The notes: generated by a model from the sequence alone, not told the origin. DNA of 64,000 nucleotides from Caulobacter vibrioides (GCF_002310375.3 NZ_CP023315.3:3596001-3660000), one strand, 5' to 3'. Numbered from the stretch's first letter, positions 50,955-60,825 are shown. Program-made: numbers and translations.

Positions 50955-51145
50955 TCGAGGCAGGTCTCCTGGCTCACGGGTCATCGCCCCTGCCCTGGCC
51001 TTCCCGACGCATCCCCGAACCAGCTCGGCGCGTCAGTGACACGAAACGGACAGCGGCTCGCCGCTCACAGTTGCGGGGGCAGCGCCGGATTCAGGGTTTC
51101 ACGCCCTCACCGACTTCCCTCTTAGCTCCGGACGCGAACGTCCGC
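50955..51145 (-). promoter_or_regulatory. Cobalamin riboswitch upstream of metE
   Basis: On the minus strand: GCTAAGAGGGAAG (51126-51114), then the box CTGCCCCCGCAACTGT (51082-51067), and finally GAGCCAGGAGACCTGCC (50975-50959), in the order of the B12 aptamer. A short hairpin GGACGcgaaCGTCC (51130-51143) lies at the 5' end. About 130 nt separate it from the metE ATG, with a GC-rich hairpin at 50868-50885; no T-run follows, so control of translation is more likely than termination. Confidence 0.92.
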
Positions 51146-51237
51146 AGACCACGACAACGGCAACAGACCACGCGCCGCCGCCGACGTCAATTTGGATATA
51201 AAGATTTCTTTATGTGATTTTCGAGAGGTGCGACACC

Positions 51238-52068
51238 TCAGAACCGCCCGCTCTGGAAGTCGTTGAACGCCTGCATCAGCCCCTCGCGCGTGTCCATCAC
51301 GAAGGGGCCGTGCCAGAAGACCGGCTCGCCGATCGGGCGGCCGGCCAGCAGCAGGACGCGGGCGTCGGTGACGGCTTCGACGCGGACGGTGTCGCCGCGC
51401 CCGAGGAACACGCCCGACAGCGACTCGACGGTGTCGTGGGCGACGCGGACCTTGCCCTCATAGACGGCCAGCATGGCGTTGCGGTCGTCGCCGACCGGCT
51501 CCTCGAATACGGTCCCGGCCGGCAGCACGACGTCGAAATAGAGCGCGTCGACCGCACCGCCGCCGATCGGACCGGCGGTTCCAGCGTCGGTGGCGCCTGA
51601 GATCACTTTCACGGACACACCGCCGTCGCGCGCCTCGACCGGGATGCTGTCGGCCTCGAATTCCTGGTAGCCGGGCGCGGTCATCTTCAAGCTGGCGGGC
51701 AGGTTCACCCACAGTTGGAAGCCGCGCATGCGACCTTGGTCCTGCTCGGGCATCTCGGAGTGGACGATGCCCTTGCCGGCCCGCATCCACTGGATCCCGC
51801 CCGGACCGATCACGCCCTCACGGCCGGTGTTGTCCTTGTGACGCATCCGACCTTCCAGCATGTAGGTCACGGTCTCGAAGCCGCGATGCGGATGGTCGGG
51901 GAAGCCGCCCATATAGTCCGACGCCTGGTCGTTATCGAAACAGTCCAGCATCAGGAACGGGTCGAACATCTGGGCCTGCGGCGTGCCTAGCATCCGCGTC
52001 AGCCGCACGCCGGCGCCGTCCGAGGTGGGCTGACCTTTGACGATCTTCAGGACGGGTCGGACGGACAT
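51238..52068 (-). CDS. Pirin-family protein
   Basis: 276 residues from the ATG at 52068, preceded by CAGGAGCC. DHPHRGFETVTYMLEG and RMRHKDN carry the cupin metal ligands; WMRAGKGIVHSEMP is the second block. Closer to the YhaK/quercetinase-like pirins than the gene at 35993. Stand-alone. Confidence 0.9.
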   Translation of the reverse strand: MSVRPVLKIVKGQPTSDGAGVRLTRMLGTPQAQMFDPFLMLDCFDNDQASDYMGGFPDHPHRGFETVTYMLEGRMRHKDNTGREGVIGPGGIQWMRAGKGIVHSEMPEQDQGRMRGFQLWVNLPASLKMTAPGYQEFEADSIPVEARDGGVSVKVISGATDAGTAGPIGGGAVDALYFDVVLPAGTVFEEPVGDDRNAMLAVYEGKVRVAHDTVESLSGVFLGRGDTVRVEAVTDARVLLLAGRPIGEPVFWHGPFVMDTREGLMQAFNDFQSGRF

Positions 52069-52186
52069 GGCGGGCTCCTGTTGCGACTTTGATATCTGAT
52101 CTAGTTGCAATTAGCGCAAGACCCCGCCGTTCGCCTTTCGGCGCCATCCGTGCTAAGCGCGCGCCAACGAAATTCACGAGAGTTCC

Positions 52187-53287
52187 ATGGCCCTGAAAGT
52201 CGCCATCGTCGGCCTGCCCAATGTCGGCAAGTCCACCCTGTTCAACGCCCTGACGCAGACCGCCTCGGCCCAGGCCGCCAACTATCCGTTCTGCACGATC
52301 GAGCCCAATACCGGCGACGTGGCCGTGCCCGAGCCGCGCCTGGACGCCCTGGCCAAGATCGCCGGCTCCAAGGAGATCATCCCGGCCCGGATCACCTTCG
52401 TCGACATCGCCGGCCTGGTGCGCGGCGCCAGCAAGGGCGAAGGCCTGGGCAACCAGTTCCTGGCCAATATCCGCGACTGCGACGCCGTCGCCTTCGTGGC
52501 GCGCTGCTTCGAGGATGACGACATCACCCACGTCGAGGGCCGTATCGACCCGCTCAGCGATCTTGAGATCATCGAGATGGAGCTGATGCTGGCCGACCTG
52601 GAGAGCCTGGAAAAGCGCCTGCCGGCCATCGAGAAGAAGGCCAAGTCAGGCGGCGACAAGGACGCGGCCAACACCCTGCGCCTGGTCAACCTGGCTTTGG
52701 CTCAGCTGCGCGAAGGTCGCCCGGCCCGCGCCGCGACCGTGGACAAGGAAGACGAGAAGGCCTGGCACATGCTGCAGCTCTTGACCTCGCTGCCGGCCCT
52801 CTATGTCTGCAACGTCGAGGAAGCCAGCGCCGACAAGGGCAACAAATATTCCGCATTGGTGGCCGAGCGCGCCGCCAAGGACAACGCCAAGAGCGTCGTC
52901 ATCTCGGCCCAGATCGAGAGCGAGATCGCCATGCTGGACGCGGCCGAGCGCGCCGAGTTCCTCGAGACCCTGGGTCTGGAAGAGCCGGGCCTGAACCGCC
53001 TGATCCGCGAGGCCTACAAGCTCTTGAACCTACAGACCTACTTCACGGTCGGTCCCAAGGAAGCCCGCGCCTGGACGATCCATGTCGGCGACACCGGCCC
53101 GCAGGCGGCCGGCGTCATCCACACCGACTTTGAGAAGGGCTACATCCGCGCCGAGACGATCGCCTTCGACGACTTCGTCAAGCTGGGCGGCGAGGCCGGC
53201 GCCAAGGAGGCCGGCAAGATGCGGGCCGAAGGCAAGGAATACGTCGTCAAGGACGGCGACGTGATGCACTTCCGCTTCAACGTCTGA
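52187..53287 (+). CDS. ychF: Redox-regulated ATPase/GTPase YchF
   Basis: 366 residues. G1 GLPNVGKST, G3-type DIAGLVRGASKGEGLGNQFL and the C-terminal TGS-like domain (YFTVGPKEARAWTIHVGDTG). Obg-family protein that prefers ATP and associates with ribosomes. Universal single-copy gene. Confidence 0.97.
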   Translation: MALKVAIVGLPNVGKSTLFNALTQTASAQAANYPFCTIEPNTGDVAVPEPRLDALAKIAGSKEIIPARITFVDIAGLVRGASKGEGLGNQFLANIRDCDAVAFVARCFEDDDITHVEGRIDPLSDLEIIEMELMLADLESLEKRLPAIEKKAKSGGDKDAANTLRLVNLALAQLREGRPARAATVDKEDEKAWHMLQLLTSLPALYVCNVEEASADKGNKYSALVAERAAKDNAKSVVISAQIESEIAMLDAAERAEFLETLGLEEPGLNRLIREAYKLLNLQTYFTVGPKEARAWTIHVGDTGPQAAGVIHTDFEKGYIRAETIAFDDFVKLGGEAGAKEAGKMRAEGKEYVVKDGDVMHFRFNV

Positions 53288-53294
53288 TCTTGCG

Positions 53295-53395
53295 TGTCAT
53301 CCCGGACGGCCCCACGGGCCGATCCGGGACCGCCGGAAACTCCACGCGTGCCGTGGTCCCGGCTCTCCGCTACGCTACGGCCGGGATGACAAGAT
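53295..53395. repeat. Palindromic intergenic repeat, type D
   Basis: GTCATCCCGG at the left end mirrors CCGGGATGAC at the right; inner arms CCACGGGCCGATCC and neighbouring hairpins. Fits the gap between ychF and the hydrolase gene. Confidence 0.8.
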
Positions 53396-53409
53396 CCAGG
53401 AGTAAGCTT

Positions 53410-54090
53410 GTGGCCAACACCATCACCCTGACCGCCGCGCATGATGGCTTTACGTTCACCGCCCTGCACGCCGAGCCGGAAGGGGCGCGGAAGGGCGGCG
53501 TGATCGTCATCCAGGAGATCTTCGGCCTGGATCAGTACGTCCACCAGGACGTCGCGCGGTGGGCCGCGCGCGGCTTTGAGGTGCTAGCCCCCTCGATGTT
53601 CGACCGGCAGGAGAAGGGCTTCACCGCCCTGCATGATCCCGCCGGCTTCGAGAATGGCGTCAAGCACGCCCTGGCCAACGCCCCCGATAACGCCATGGGC
53701 GACATCCAGGCCTGCGTGGACTTTCTCAAGGGCCGTGGGCCCGTGTTCGTGGTCGGCTACTGCTACGGCGGCACCATGACCTGGCTGGCGGCTTCGCGCT
53801 GCGAGGGGATCGCGGCGGGCTCCAGCTACTACGGCGGTCAGGTCGCCGGCATGGCCAAGTTCGCGCTGAAGGCGCCGGTCATCGTCCACCTGGGCCGCAA
53901 GGACCCACACATCCCCGCCGACGACGTCAAGGCGGCTGTGCAGGCCGCGCACCCCGAAGTCCCCGTCTACATCTACGAAGCCAGCGGACACGGCTTCAAC
54001 AATGACGGCCGCCCCGACTCCGATCTCGCCGACGCCGAGCTGGCCCGGCAGCGGACCGTGGACTTCTTCGCCGCGCACGGGGCCAGTTAG
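53410..54090 (+). CDS. Dienelactone hydrolase-family protein
   Basis: 226 residues from a GTG at 53410, AGGAG 8 nt upstream. Alpha/beta hydrolase with the nucleophile Cys in VGYCYGGT, Asp in LGRKDPHIP and His in ASGHGFNN, the Cys-His-Asp triad of the family. Substrate unknown. Followed immediately by a paralogue. Confidence 0.88.
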   Translation: MANTITLTAAHDGFTFTALHAEPEGARKGGVIVIQEIFGLDQYVHQDVARWAARGFEVLAPSMFDRQEKGFTALHDPAGFENGVKHALANAPDNAMGDIQACVDFLKGRGPVFVVGYCYGGTMTWLAASRCEGIAAGSSYYGGQVAGMAKFALKAPVIVHLGRKDPHIPADDVKAAVQAAHPEVPVYIYEASGHGFNNDGRPDSDLADAELARQRTVDFFAAHGAS

Positions 54091-54768
54091 TTGGGGGAGC
54101 GGATCGCCCTTGCGACTCGGGAGGGCGCGCCCTTCGCCGCCTACCACGCCCCGCCGCTGGAGGCCCGGCGCGGCGGCGTCGTCTTGCTGCACGCGATCTG
54201 GGGCGTGACGCCGCATCTTCGCCAATTGTCCGACAGCCTGGCCGACCAGGGCTATGAGGTCTTGGTCCCCAGCCTGATGGACGCCGCCGACGCCGCTTTT
54301 CCTGTCGAGGACACCACCCCGGCGATCCTGGAGGCGCGGATGGCCATGGGCGAGCAGACCGGCTGGGGGGTCAACACCCTGCCCCGCGTCCAGGCCTGTG
54401 TCGACGCTCTGGAAGGGCCGGTGTTCGGGATGGGCTTCTGCTATGGCGGCACGACGGCCTGGCTGGCGGCCTGCCGGTGCGAGGGCCTGACCGCCGTCTC
54501 GGCCTTCTACGGCGGCGACATCGCGGCCTATCGCGACGAGACGCCCAAGGTCCCGACCATCCTTCACTTCGGCAAGACCGATACGATGATCCCGCTCGCC
54601 GACGTCGACGCCATCGGCGAGCGGCATCCGGACCTGCCGATCTATCTCTATGACGCCGGACACGCCTTCGTCGCGCCCAACGGTCATCACCCCGACAGCG
54701 CGCGCCTTTCGCTGCTGCGCACCCTGCAACTGTTCCAACGGTCCGGCGGGACCAAGGCCGAGGCTTGA
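54091..54768 (+). CDS. Dienelactone hydrolase-family protein (paralogue)
   Basis: 225 residues, starting with a TTG that directly follows the previous TAG with no spacer. Nucleophile MGFCYGGT, acid HFGKTDTMIP, base DAGHAFVA. Only moderate similarity to the gene before it, so the pair is an old duplication or two recruitments. Probably coupled translation. Confidence 0.83.
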   Translation: MGERIALATREGAPFAAYHAPPLEARRGGVVLLHAIWGVTPHLRQLSDSLADQGYEVLVPSLMDAADAAFPVEDTTPAILEARMAMGEQTGWGVNTLPRVQACVDALEGPVFGMGFCYGGTTAWLAACRCEGLTAVSAFYGGDIAAYRDETPKVPTILHFGKTDTMIPLADVDAIGERHPDLPIYLYDAGHAFVAPNGHHPDSARLSLLRTLQLFQRSGGTKAEA

Positions 54769-54770
54769 AC

Positions 54771-55298
54771 ATGATCCGTCGACTGAGCGCCTTGACCCTA
54801 GCGCTGATGCTGGTGGCGGGCCCGAGCCTGGCCCAGACCGTGGTGATCGTGCGGCACGGCGAGAAGGTTTCGCCCGATGGCGATCCGGACCTCTCGGCAG
54901 CCGGCCAGGTCCGCGCCAAGGCGCTGGCGGCCGCGCTTTCCGGGGCCAAGGTCGCGCTGGTCCTGGCCACACCGCTGAAGCGTACGCAGCAGACCGGCCA
55001 GCCGACCGCCGATGCGGCCGGCGTATCGGTCCAGACGATCGCCCTGGACGGAGGCGTAGCGGCCCACGCCCAGCGCGTCGCCAAGGCCGCCCGCGAGGCC
55101 GCCAAGGACACGACCGTCCTGATCGTCGGCCATAGCAACACGGTCGGCGAAATCGCCCGCGCTCTGGGGGACACCGCGCCAAGCCCGGTCACCGATTGCG
55201 ACTACGATCAGATGACGATCATCACCTTGGGCGCCCCAGCCGCCCGCACGGTCCATGCCCGCTACGGGGCGCCGACCCAGGCCTGTCCGGCGGGCTAA
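54771..55298 (+). CDS. Secreted histidine phosphatase-superfamily protein
   Basis: 175 residues from the ATG at 54771. Signal peptide LSALTLALMLVAGPSLA, then VVIVRHGEKV with the catalytic His, and VLIVGHSNTVGEIA with the second His. Periplasmic phosphomonoesterase by inference. Three nt after the hydrolase gene. Confidence 0.85.
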   Translation: MIRRLSALTLALMLVAGPSLAQTVVIVRHGEKVSPDGDPDLSAAGQVRAKALAAALSGAKVALVLATPLKRTQQTGQPTADAAGVSVQTIALDGGVAAHAQRVAKAAREAAKDTTVLIVGHSNTVGEIARALGDTAPSPVTDCDYDQMTIITLGAPAARTVHARYGAPTQACPAG

Positions 55299-55362
55299 GC
55301 CGGCGCTCGGCTGGATGTTGGCGCCCATCGCGCGCGCGCCAAGGCTGCGCTAGGCTGGGGTC

Positions 55363-56136
55363 ATGCGTGCTCGCGTCGCCATCCTGCTGTCTTGCGTCGT
55401 TGCGCCCCTTAGCGCCGCGCACGCAGCGCGTGCGGGCGAAACGCGGTGCTGGTTCGAGAACGGCGCGGTGATCGCCCCCGCAGCCATCGCCGACATGGCC
55501 GGCGACTATGTGATCGATCTCTCCGCGCCGCGAACCCTGCTGCACAACACCAAGGCCCAGATGGCCGGGATCACGACCGAGACCATAACGCTTCCGGTCC
55601 AGGTCGCCGGGCTCAAGTCGCCGGCCGTGATGGTGACGGTCGCCGACCTCGATGACCGGGGGGCGGGCTTCGTCACCCCGATCGCCGGCGTCATCGGCAT
55701 GGATGTCTTGGCTGGGCACAGCATCGAGATCGACTTCGCAGCCTGCAAAGTGCGTATCGACCAGCCCTGGCGCACGCGGCGACAGGTGGTTCTGCCGGTG
55801 GAAGTGATCGACGGGTTGCCGACCATCGCCGCGGCCGTCAGTGACGGCCCCACGGCGCGTAGCGGGGCCTTCGCGATCGACACGGCCTCGCGCGCCATGG
55901 CGCGGCTGTCCACGCGCGAGGGGCAGGTCGCCGGCAAGCTGGACGTCACCGCCCGCCACAAGGCGCCCGCGCGGCTTCGGGCGCTATCGATCGCGGGCGT
56001 GCTGGCTGAGAACGTTCCGGCGACGCTCGCTGAGGACCTGCCCGAGGGCGTCAGCGGAACCTTGGGAACCGCGCTGTGGGCGCGCCATCGCCTGCGTCTG
56101 TCAGCCGACGCCCGGACACTCTCGATCGCCCCCTGA
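55363..56136 (+). CDS. Secreted retropepsin/aspartyl-protease-like protein, degenerate active site
   Basis: 257 residues with a signal peptide (VAILLSCVVAPLSAAHA). Two similar halves are visible. The first has DYVIDLSAPRTLLHN and GVIGMDVLAGHSIEIDF; the second has GAFAIDTASRAMARLS and a closing GTLGTALWARHRLRLS. Bilobal aspartic-protease folds put D-T/S-G in each lobe; here the motifs are D-L-S and D-T-A, so activity is doubtful. Similar proteins are annotated as aspartyl protease family in Caulobacterales. Confidence 0.7.
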   Translation: MRARVAILLSCVVAPLSAAHAARAGETRCWFENGAVIAPAAIADMAGDYVIDLSAPRTLLHNTKAQMAGITTETITLPVQVAGLKSPAVMVTVADLDDRGAGFVTPIAGVIGMDVLAGHSIEIDFAACKVRIDQPWRTRRQVVLPVEVIDGLPTIAAAVSDGPTARSGAFAIDTASRAMARLSTREGQVAGKLDVTARHKAPARLRALSIAGVLAENVPATLAEDLPEGVSGTLGTALWARHRLRLSADARTLSIAP

Positions 56137-56157
56137 ACCTAGGCGAAGCGCCAAAAG

Positions 56158-56190
56158 AAAAGGCCCGGTGTCGCCACCGGGCCTTTCCAA
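56158..56190. terminator. Bidirectional rho-independent terminator
   Basis: Stem GGCCCGGTG / CACCGGGCC (56162-56170, 56175-56183) with TTT on the plus side and TTTTCTTTT on the minus side. Serves both the 55363 gene and the convergent pet operon. Confidence 0.9.
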
Positions 56191-56211
56191 TCTTGGCAAG
56201 ACGCTCGCCGC

Positions 56212-57057
56212 TTAGTGCGACTCGTTGCGCCAAACCCGCTTGTAGCTGGCGTACAGCAGACCGCTCAGCAGCAGCAGATAGATGATCACCGCAAAGCCGG
56301 TTTGCTTGCGCTCTTCCAGCTTGGGCTCGGCGGCCCACATCAGGAAGGCCGAGACGTCCTTGGCCTGCTGGTCGAGGGTCGACTTGGTGCCGTCGTCAAA
56401 CGTCACCTGGCCATCCTTCAGCGGCTGGGCCATGGCGATGAAGCCGCCCGCCGGAACGCTTTCGTGCGAGCCCGACCAGTAGGCGGTCAGATCGCCGGCC
56501 ATATAGGGGTTGTAGTGCTGCCCCGGACCGACCTTCAGGCCGGCCGGCGGGTTCACATAGCCGGTGAGCAGCGAGTAGACGTAGTCCGGACCGTTCGCCC
56601 GGGCCTTGGCCAGCAGCGACATGTCCGGCGGCAGGGCGCCGCCGTTGGCGCCGCGCGCGGCGATCTCGTTCGGGAACGGCGCGGGGAAGTGATCGGCGCT
56701 GGTGGCCGGGCGCTTGATCGGATCGCCGGTCTCGGAGTCGATGTCAGCGACCTCGTACTCCTTGGCGATCGCCTTGACCCACGGGTTGTCGTTCGAGTTC
56801 TTGTACTTGTCGTTATAGAACGGACCGCCCTTGTCACCCAGGTTGCGGAAGCTGACCAGCTTCATCGAGTGGCACGACGCACACACTTCCCGATAGACCT
56901 TGTAGCCGCGTTGCAGCTGGGCCTGGTCGAACTTGCCGAACGGACCTTCGAACGACCACTGGACGTCCTTGGGCGGCAGCGGGTGACCGGCGGCGAGCGC
57001 CTGGCCGGCGAAGGCCAGACCCGCGACGGCTGCGATGATGGAGAGTTTGCGCAGCAT
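56212..57057 (-). CDS. petC: Cytochrome c1 of the bc1 complex
   Basis: 281 residues from the ATG at 57057. Signal peptide, heme motif CASCH at residues 59-63, a ligand Met in PPDMSLLA, and a C-terminal anchor (TGFAVIIYLLLLSGLLYASY). Passes electrons from the Rieske centre to cytochrome c on the periplasmic side. Last gene of the petABC operon. Confidence 0.97.
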   Translation of the reverse strand: MLRKLSIIAAVAGLAFAGQALAAGHPLPPKDVQWSFEGPFGKFDQAQLQRGYKVYREVCASCHSMKLVSFRNLGDKGGPFYNDKYKNSNDNPWVKAIAKEYEVADIDSETGDPIKRPATSADHFPAPFPNEIAARGANGGALPPDMSLLAKARANGPDYVYSLLTGYVNPPAGLKVGPGQHYNPYMAGDLTAYWSGSHESVPAGGFIAMAQPLKDGQVTFDDGTKSTLDQQAKDVSAFLMWAAEPKLEERKQTGFAVIIYLLLLSGLLYASYKRVWRNESH

Positions 57058-57062
57058 CGAGA

Positions 57063-58343
57063 TCAGCCCTTCTTCTCGGTCAGCGCCGGCGAAGCGATCG
57101 ATTCCGGCACGGGGAGCGGCTTTTCCTTCAGGCCCAGGATCGGGAGGATCACCAGGAAGAAGGCGAAGTAGTAAAGCGAGGCGGCGCGGCTGAGCCAGAC
57201 GAAGCTGTTCAGGTCGGCGTCGATCAGCTGGAAGGTGGTCAGGTGCGGGATCACCTTGTCGTCGGGCAGCTTGGCGCCGCACAGACCAAGGATGCAGCAC
57301 ACCACGACGAAGATCATGAAATAGACCTTCGCGGTCGGACGGTAGCGCATCGAGCGCACCTTCGACGTGTCCAGCCACGGCAGAGCGAACAGGCAGCCGA
57401 TCGCGCCGAACATGGCCAGCACGCCCATCAGCTTGTCCGGCACGGCGCGCAGGATCGCGTAGAACGGCAGGAAGTACCATTCCGGAACGATGTGCGCGGG
57501 CGTCACCAGCGGGTTGGCCTCGATGTAGTTGTCGGGGTGGCCCAGGGCGTTGGGCATGTAGAAGACGAAGAAGGCGAAGAGGATCAGGAAGACGCTCATC
57601 GCGAAACCGTCCTTCACCGTCGCGTACGGCGTGAAGGGAACGGTGTCGGCCTTCGACTTCGGCTCGACGCCCGTCGGGTTGTTCTGGCCCACCACGTGCA
57701 GCGCCCAGACGTGCAGGACAACGACGCCCGCGATCATGAAGGGCAGCAGGTAGTGGAGCGAGAAGAAGCGGTTCAGCGTGGCGTTATCGACCGCGAAGCC
57801 GCCCCACAGCCAGGTGGTGATGCTCTCGCCGACGATCGGCAGGGCGCCGAACAGGTTGGTGATCACGACGGCGCCGTGGAACGACATCTGACCCCAGGGC
57901 AGGACGTAGCCCATGAAGGCGGTGGCCATCATCAAGAGGTAGATCACGCAGCCCAGCAGCCACAGCACTTCACGCGGCGCCTTGTAGGAGCCGTAGTAGA
58001 GACCGCGCATCATGTGGATGTAGACGGCGATGAAGAACATCGACGCGCCGTTGGAGTGCATATAGCGGATCAGCCAGCCGTAGTTCACGTCGCGCATGAT
58101 GTGCTCGACCGACGCGAAGGCGCCCGAGGCGCTCGGCGTGTAGTGCATCACCAGGATGATGCCGGTGATCAACTGCGAGGCCAGGCACAGCGACAGGATG
58201 CCGCCGAAGGTCCACCAGTAGTTCAGGTTCCGCGGCGTGGGGTAGTCGACGAACGAGTCGTAGCCCAGGCGGATAATCGGCAGACGGGCGTCGAGCCAAC
58301 GCTCGAAACCGGTCTTGGGTTGGTAGGTCGAATGTCCGCTCAT
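57063..58343 (-). CDS. petB: Cytochrome b of the bc1 complex
   Basis: 426 residues, full length. Eight hydrophobic helices, heme ligands in the [15 protein letters not shown] and [14 protein letters not shown] regions, and the Qo-site loop [25 protein letters not shown] is invariant in the family. Five bp from both neighbours. Confidence 0.98.
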   Translation of the reverse strand: MSGHSTYQPKTGFERWLDARLPIIRLGYDSFVDYPTPRNLNYWWTFGGILSLCLASQLITGIILVMHYTPSASGAFASVEHIMRDVNYGWLIRYMHSNGASMFFIAVYIHMMRGLYYGSYKAPREVLWLLGCVIYLLMMATAFMGYVLPWGQMSFHGAVVITNLFGALPIVGESITTWLWGGFAVDNATLNRFFSLHYLLPFMIAGVVVLHVWALHVVGQNNPTGVEPKSKADTVPFTPYATVKDGFAMSVFLILFAFFVFYMPNALGHPDNYIEANPLVTPAHIVPEWYFLPFYAILRAVPDKLMGVLAMFGAIGCLFALPWLDTSKVRSMRYRPTAKVYFMIFVVVCCILGLCGAKLPDDKVIPHLTTFQLIDADLNSFVWLSRAASLYYFAFFLVILPILGLKEKPLPVPESIASPALTEKKG

Positions 58344-58348
58344 CTGGA

Positions 58349-58900
58349 TTAACCGATCTTGACCTTGGTGTCGGACAGGAACTCGTACTCCGGAACCGCC
58401 AGGTTCAACGGCGCGGGACCCTTACGGATGCGGCCCGAGGTGTCGTAGTGCGAGCCGTGGCAGGGGCAGAACCAGCCGCCGAAGTCGCCACCGCCGAACG
58501 TCGGCACGCAGCCAAGGTGCGTGCACGAGCCGATCAGCACCAGCCACTGGGCCTTGCCCGGCTTCACGCGGTCGGCGTCGTTCTGCGGGTCCTTCATCGA
58601 CACACTGTCGTCGGCGACCGCTTTGCTGATCTCGCCCTTGGTGCGGTTACGCACGAAGAGCGGCTTGCCGCGCCACTTCAGCGTGACCTGCTGGCCTTCC
58701 GGCACCTTGGTCAGGTCGAACTCGGTCGAGGCCATCGCCAGCGTGTCCGCCGACGGGTTCATCTGATCGATGAACGGCCAGACGAGGCTCGCCGCGCCGC
58801 CAGCAGCAGCAGCGATCGCGGCGATGTGAATGAAGTCGCGCCGGGAGGGATCACCCCCGTGTTCCGGCTCGGTCGTTGCGCCCACGGCGGTGTCGGCCAC
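58349..58900 (-). CDS. petA: Rieske iron-sulfur subunit of the bc1 complex
   Basis: 183 residues. Twin-arginine signal [10 protein letters not shown] (19-28) with a single membrane helix. 2Fe-2S ligands in CTHLGCVP (Cys126, His128) and CPCHGSHYD (Cys145, His148). First gene of the operon. Confidence 0.98.
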   Translation of the reverse strand: MADTAVGATTEPEHGGDPSRRDFIHIAAIAAAAGGAASLVWPFIDQMNPSADTLAMASTEFDLTKVPEGQQVTLKWRGKPLFVRNRTKGEISKAVADDSVSMKDPQNDADRVKPGKAQWLVLIGSCTHLGCVPTFGGGDFGGWFCPCHGSHYDTSGRIRKGPAPLNLAVPEYEFLSDTKVKIG

Positions 58901-59104
58901 CTTAAGTCACCCTTTGGTTCCGCCAGGCCGCGGGAGCGACCGGCTTGGAGACGCGCCTTTCGGCGCCATATCTTGCTCGACCCGCAAGCGGATCTCCGCC
59001 ACAAGGCAGCGGTCAAATCGTCCTATCGGACGCGCGGACGAAGTCCGCAAGTCCTTTCGATTCGTGGCAAAGCCCCTGCTGCCCTTGTGGTTGGTTCGCT
59101 TATT

Positions 59105-59563
59105 ATGCGCATCGCACTTTTTCAACCAGGCATTCCCCAAAACGTAGGGGCCTGCATCAGACTGACTGCTTGCTTCGGCCTTGGGCTCGACGTCATCGAG
59201 CCGTGTAGTTTCCCTTTGAACGACAAGAGCTTGAAGCGCGCCGCATTGGACTATGGCCCTTTGTCGCACCTCACCCGACACGACAGTTGGGAGACATTCC
59301 TTAAGGCGCCGGAACGCGTTGACGGACGGCTATTGCTGTTCACCACCCGGGGCGCGACGCCGTTGCACCAGTTTTCGTTCGAACCCGGAGATACGCTGCT
59401 GTTCGGCAACGAGAGTCGCGGCGCGCCGGAAGAGGTTCACGCGGCCGTTCACGGTCGAATCGTCATTCCGATCCGCGCGGAGGCGCGCTCGATGAACCTG
59501 GCGACCACGGCGGCCATGGCGCTGGGCGAGGCCCTGCGCCAGACCGGCGGCTTTCCGGAATAG
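59105..59563 (+). CDS. trmL: tRNA (cytidine(34)-2'-O)-methyltransferase
   Basis: 152 residues from the ATG at 59105. SPOUT fold: MRIALFQPGIPQNVGACIRL, LLFGNESRGAPEEVH and IPIRAEARSMNLATTAAMAL form the knotted SAM site. Methylates the wobble base of tRNA-Leu isoacceptors. Divergent from petABC. Confidence 0.93.
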   Translation: MRIALFQPGIPQNVGACIRLTACFGLGLDVIEPCSFPLNDKSLKRAALDYGPLSHLTRHDSWETFLKAPERVDGRLLLFTTRGATPLHQFSFEPGDTLLFGNESRGAPEEVHAAVHGRIVIPIRAEARSMNLATTAAMALGEALRQTGGFPE

Positions 59564-59566
59564 GGG

Positions 59567-59989
59567 TCAGTTGTCGCCGAAATCGACGTCGCGGCGGGCG
59601 GCCACGATGGTGACGATGAAGCCGGCCAGCACGTCGAGCAGCACCATCAAGGTGATCAGGAAGAAGGTCGAGGTCGCAAAAGCCGGGGCGAGCAGGAACT
59701 CAACCAGACACAGGATGAACAGCACCATCGACAGCGAGTGGTTGATGATCGCGATCTTGCGGCTGGTCGTCGACTTGAGGAGCTCGACGAAGAGCACGAC
59801 CAGGGACGCGGCCATCAGCAGGTCGCCCAGGCTGACGGCCCAGTCGGTGCGCGAGGTCATGTGGATGGTGAACAGCGTCTCGGTCATGCGCAACGAGGCG
59901 TCCGTGGCCTTGAAGCCTCCGGTCAGCGTCAGAGCGACCAGGTTGTAGACAACGACCGGCAAGGCCAGCAGCGGAACGGCTGCGAACAT
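59567..59989 (-). CDS. Small integral membrane protein, unknown
   Basis: 140 residues from the ATG at 59989, preceded by GGAGGGGGA (an in-frame ATG at 60031 is weaker). Four hydrophobic helices: PLLALPVVVYNLVALTL, LGDLLMAASLVVLFVELL, LSMVLFILCLVEFLLAP and FFLITLMVLLDVLAGFIVTI. Uncharacterised alphaproteobacterial family by appearance. Its stop is 3 bp from trmL's. Confidence 0.75.
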   Translation of the reverse strand: MFAAVPLLALPVVVYNLVALTLTGGFKATDASLRMTETLFTIHMTSRTDWAVSLGDLLMAASLVVLFVELLKSTTSRKIAIINHSLSMVLFILCLVEFLLAPAFATSTFFLITLMVLLDVLAGFIVTIVAARRDVDFGDN

Positions 59990-60087
59990 CGAGCTTCCCC
60001 CTCCGGCGCCCACGATGCGTGTCGGCGCCATGGTTAAGGCCTAGCCGGAAATTCGGCCGCGGTGAAGCCGGCTCGCCTGGCCCGAGA

Positions 60088-60825
60088 CTAGACCTCGTCG
60101 ACGCCCAGCGGATTTCGGGCGCGCGACTGCAGCCACATCACCCCTAGCAGGTCAGAGACCGAGGCCTTCAGACGGCCGAAGTTGGTGTACTTCGACACGC
60201 CGCTCTCGCGATGCCGGTGATTGACCGACTGGAACGTGACCTCATAGCCCTCGCGCAGCATCAGCGCTGGGATGTAGCGGTGGATGTGGTCGAAGTACGG
60301 CAGGCGCAGGAAGGCCTCGCGTCTGAAGGCCTTCAGGCCGCAGCCGGTGTCGTTGGCGGTGTCCTTCAGGAGCCGCTTGCGAACCCCGTTGCCGAACTTC
60401 GACGCAAAGCGCTTGGCGTTGCTGTCCTGGCGCTTGACCCGCTCGCCGCCGACCAGGGCCAGGGTCTCGGGACCGGCCGCCAGGGCCTTGGCCAGGCGCG
60501 GCGCGTCGGCGGGATCGTTCTGGCCGTCGCCGTCCAGAGTGACGATGATCGGACCGCGCGCGGCCAGGATGCCACTACGCACGGCGCGGCTTTGACCCGA
60601 GTTCTTGCGATGGCCCAACACGCGAAGCTGCGGGATTTCGGCCTTCAGCGCGATCAGGCGCGCCTTGGTGTCGTCACGACTGGCGTCGTCGACGAAGATC
60701 ATCTCGTAGGTCTCGCCCGCAAAGGCGGCCGCGATCTCGCGGGCCAGCTTCGGCGCGGCCTCCCCCTCGTCGAAAACCGGCACGACGACGGAATAATCGG
60801 GGGTGGAGGCGCTGGCGGCGTTCAT
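60088..60825 (-). CDS. GT2-family glycosyltransferase (dolichyl/undecaprenyl-phosphate type)
   Basis: 245 residues. DYSVVVPVFDEGEAAPKLAR, MIFVDDASRDDTKARL and IVTLDGDGQNDPADAPRLA give the GT-A DxD-type core of DPM1/ArnC-like enzymes, which charge a polyprenyl phosphate with sugar. No membrane helices. Divergent from a GT39-family gene 56 bp away that would use such a donor. Confidence 0.88.
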   Translation of the reverse strand: MNAASASTPDYSVVVPVFDEGEAAPKLAREIAAAFAGETYEMIFVDDASRDDTKARLIALKAEIPQLRVLGHRKNSGQSRAVRSGILAARGPIIVTLDGDGQNDPADAPRLAKALAAGPETLALVGGERVKRQDSNAKRFASKFGNGVRKRLLKDTANDTGCGLKAFRREAFLRLPYFDHIHRYIPALMLREGYEVTFQSVNHRHRESGVSKYTNFGRLKASVSDLLGVMWLQSRARNPLGVDEV

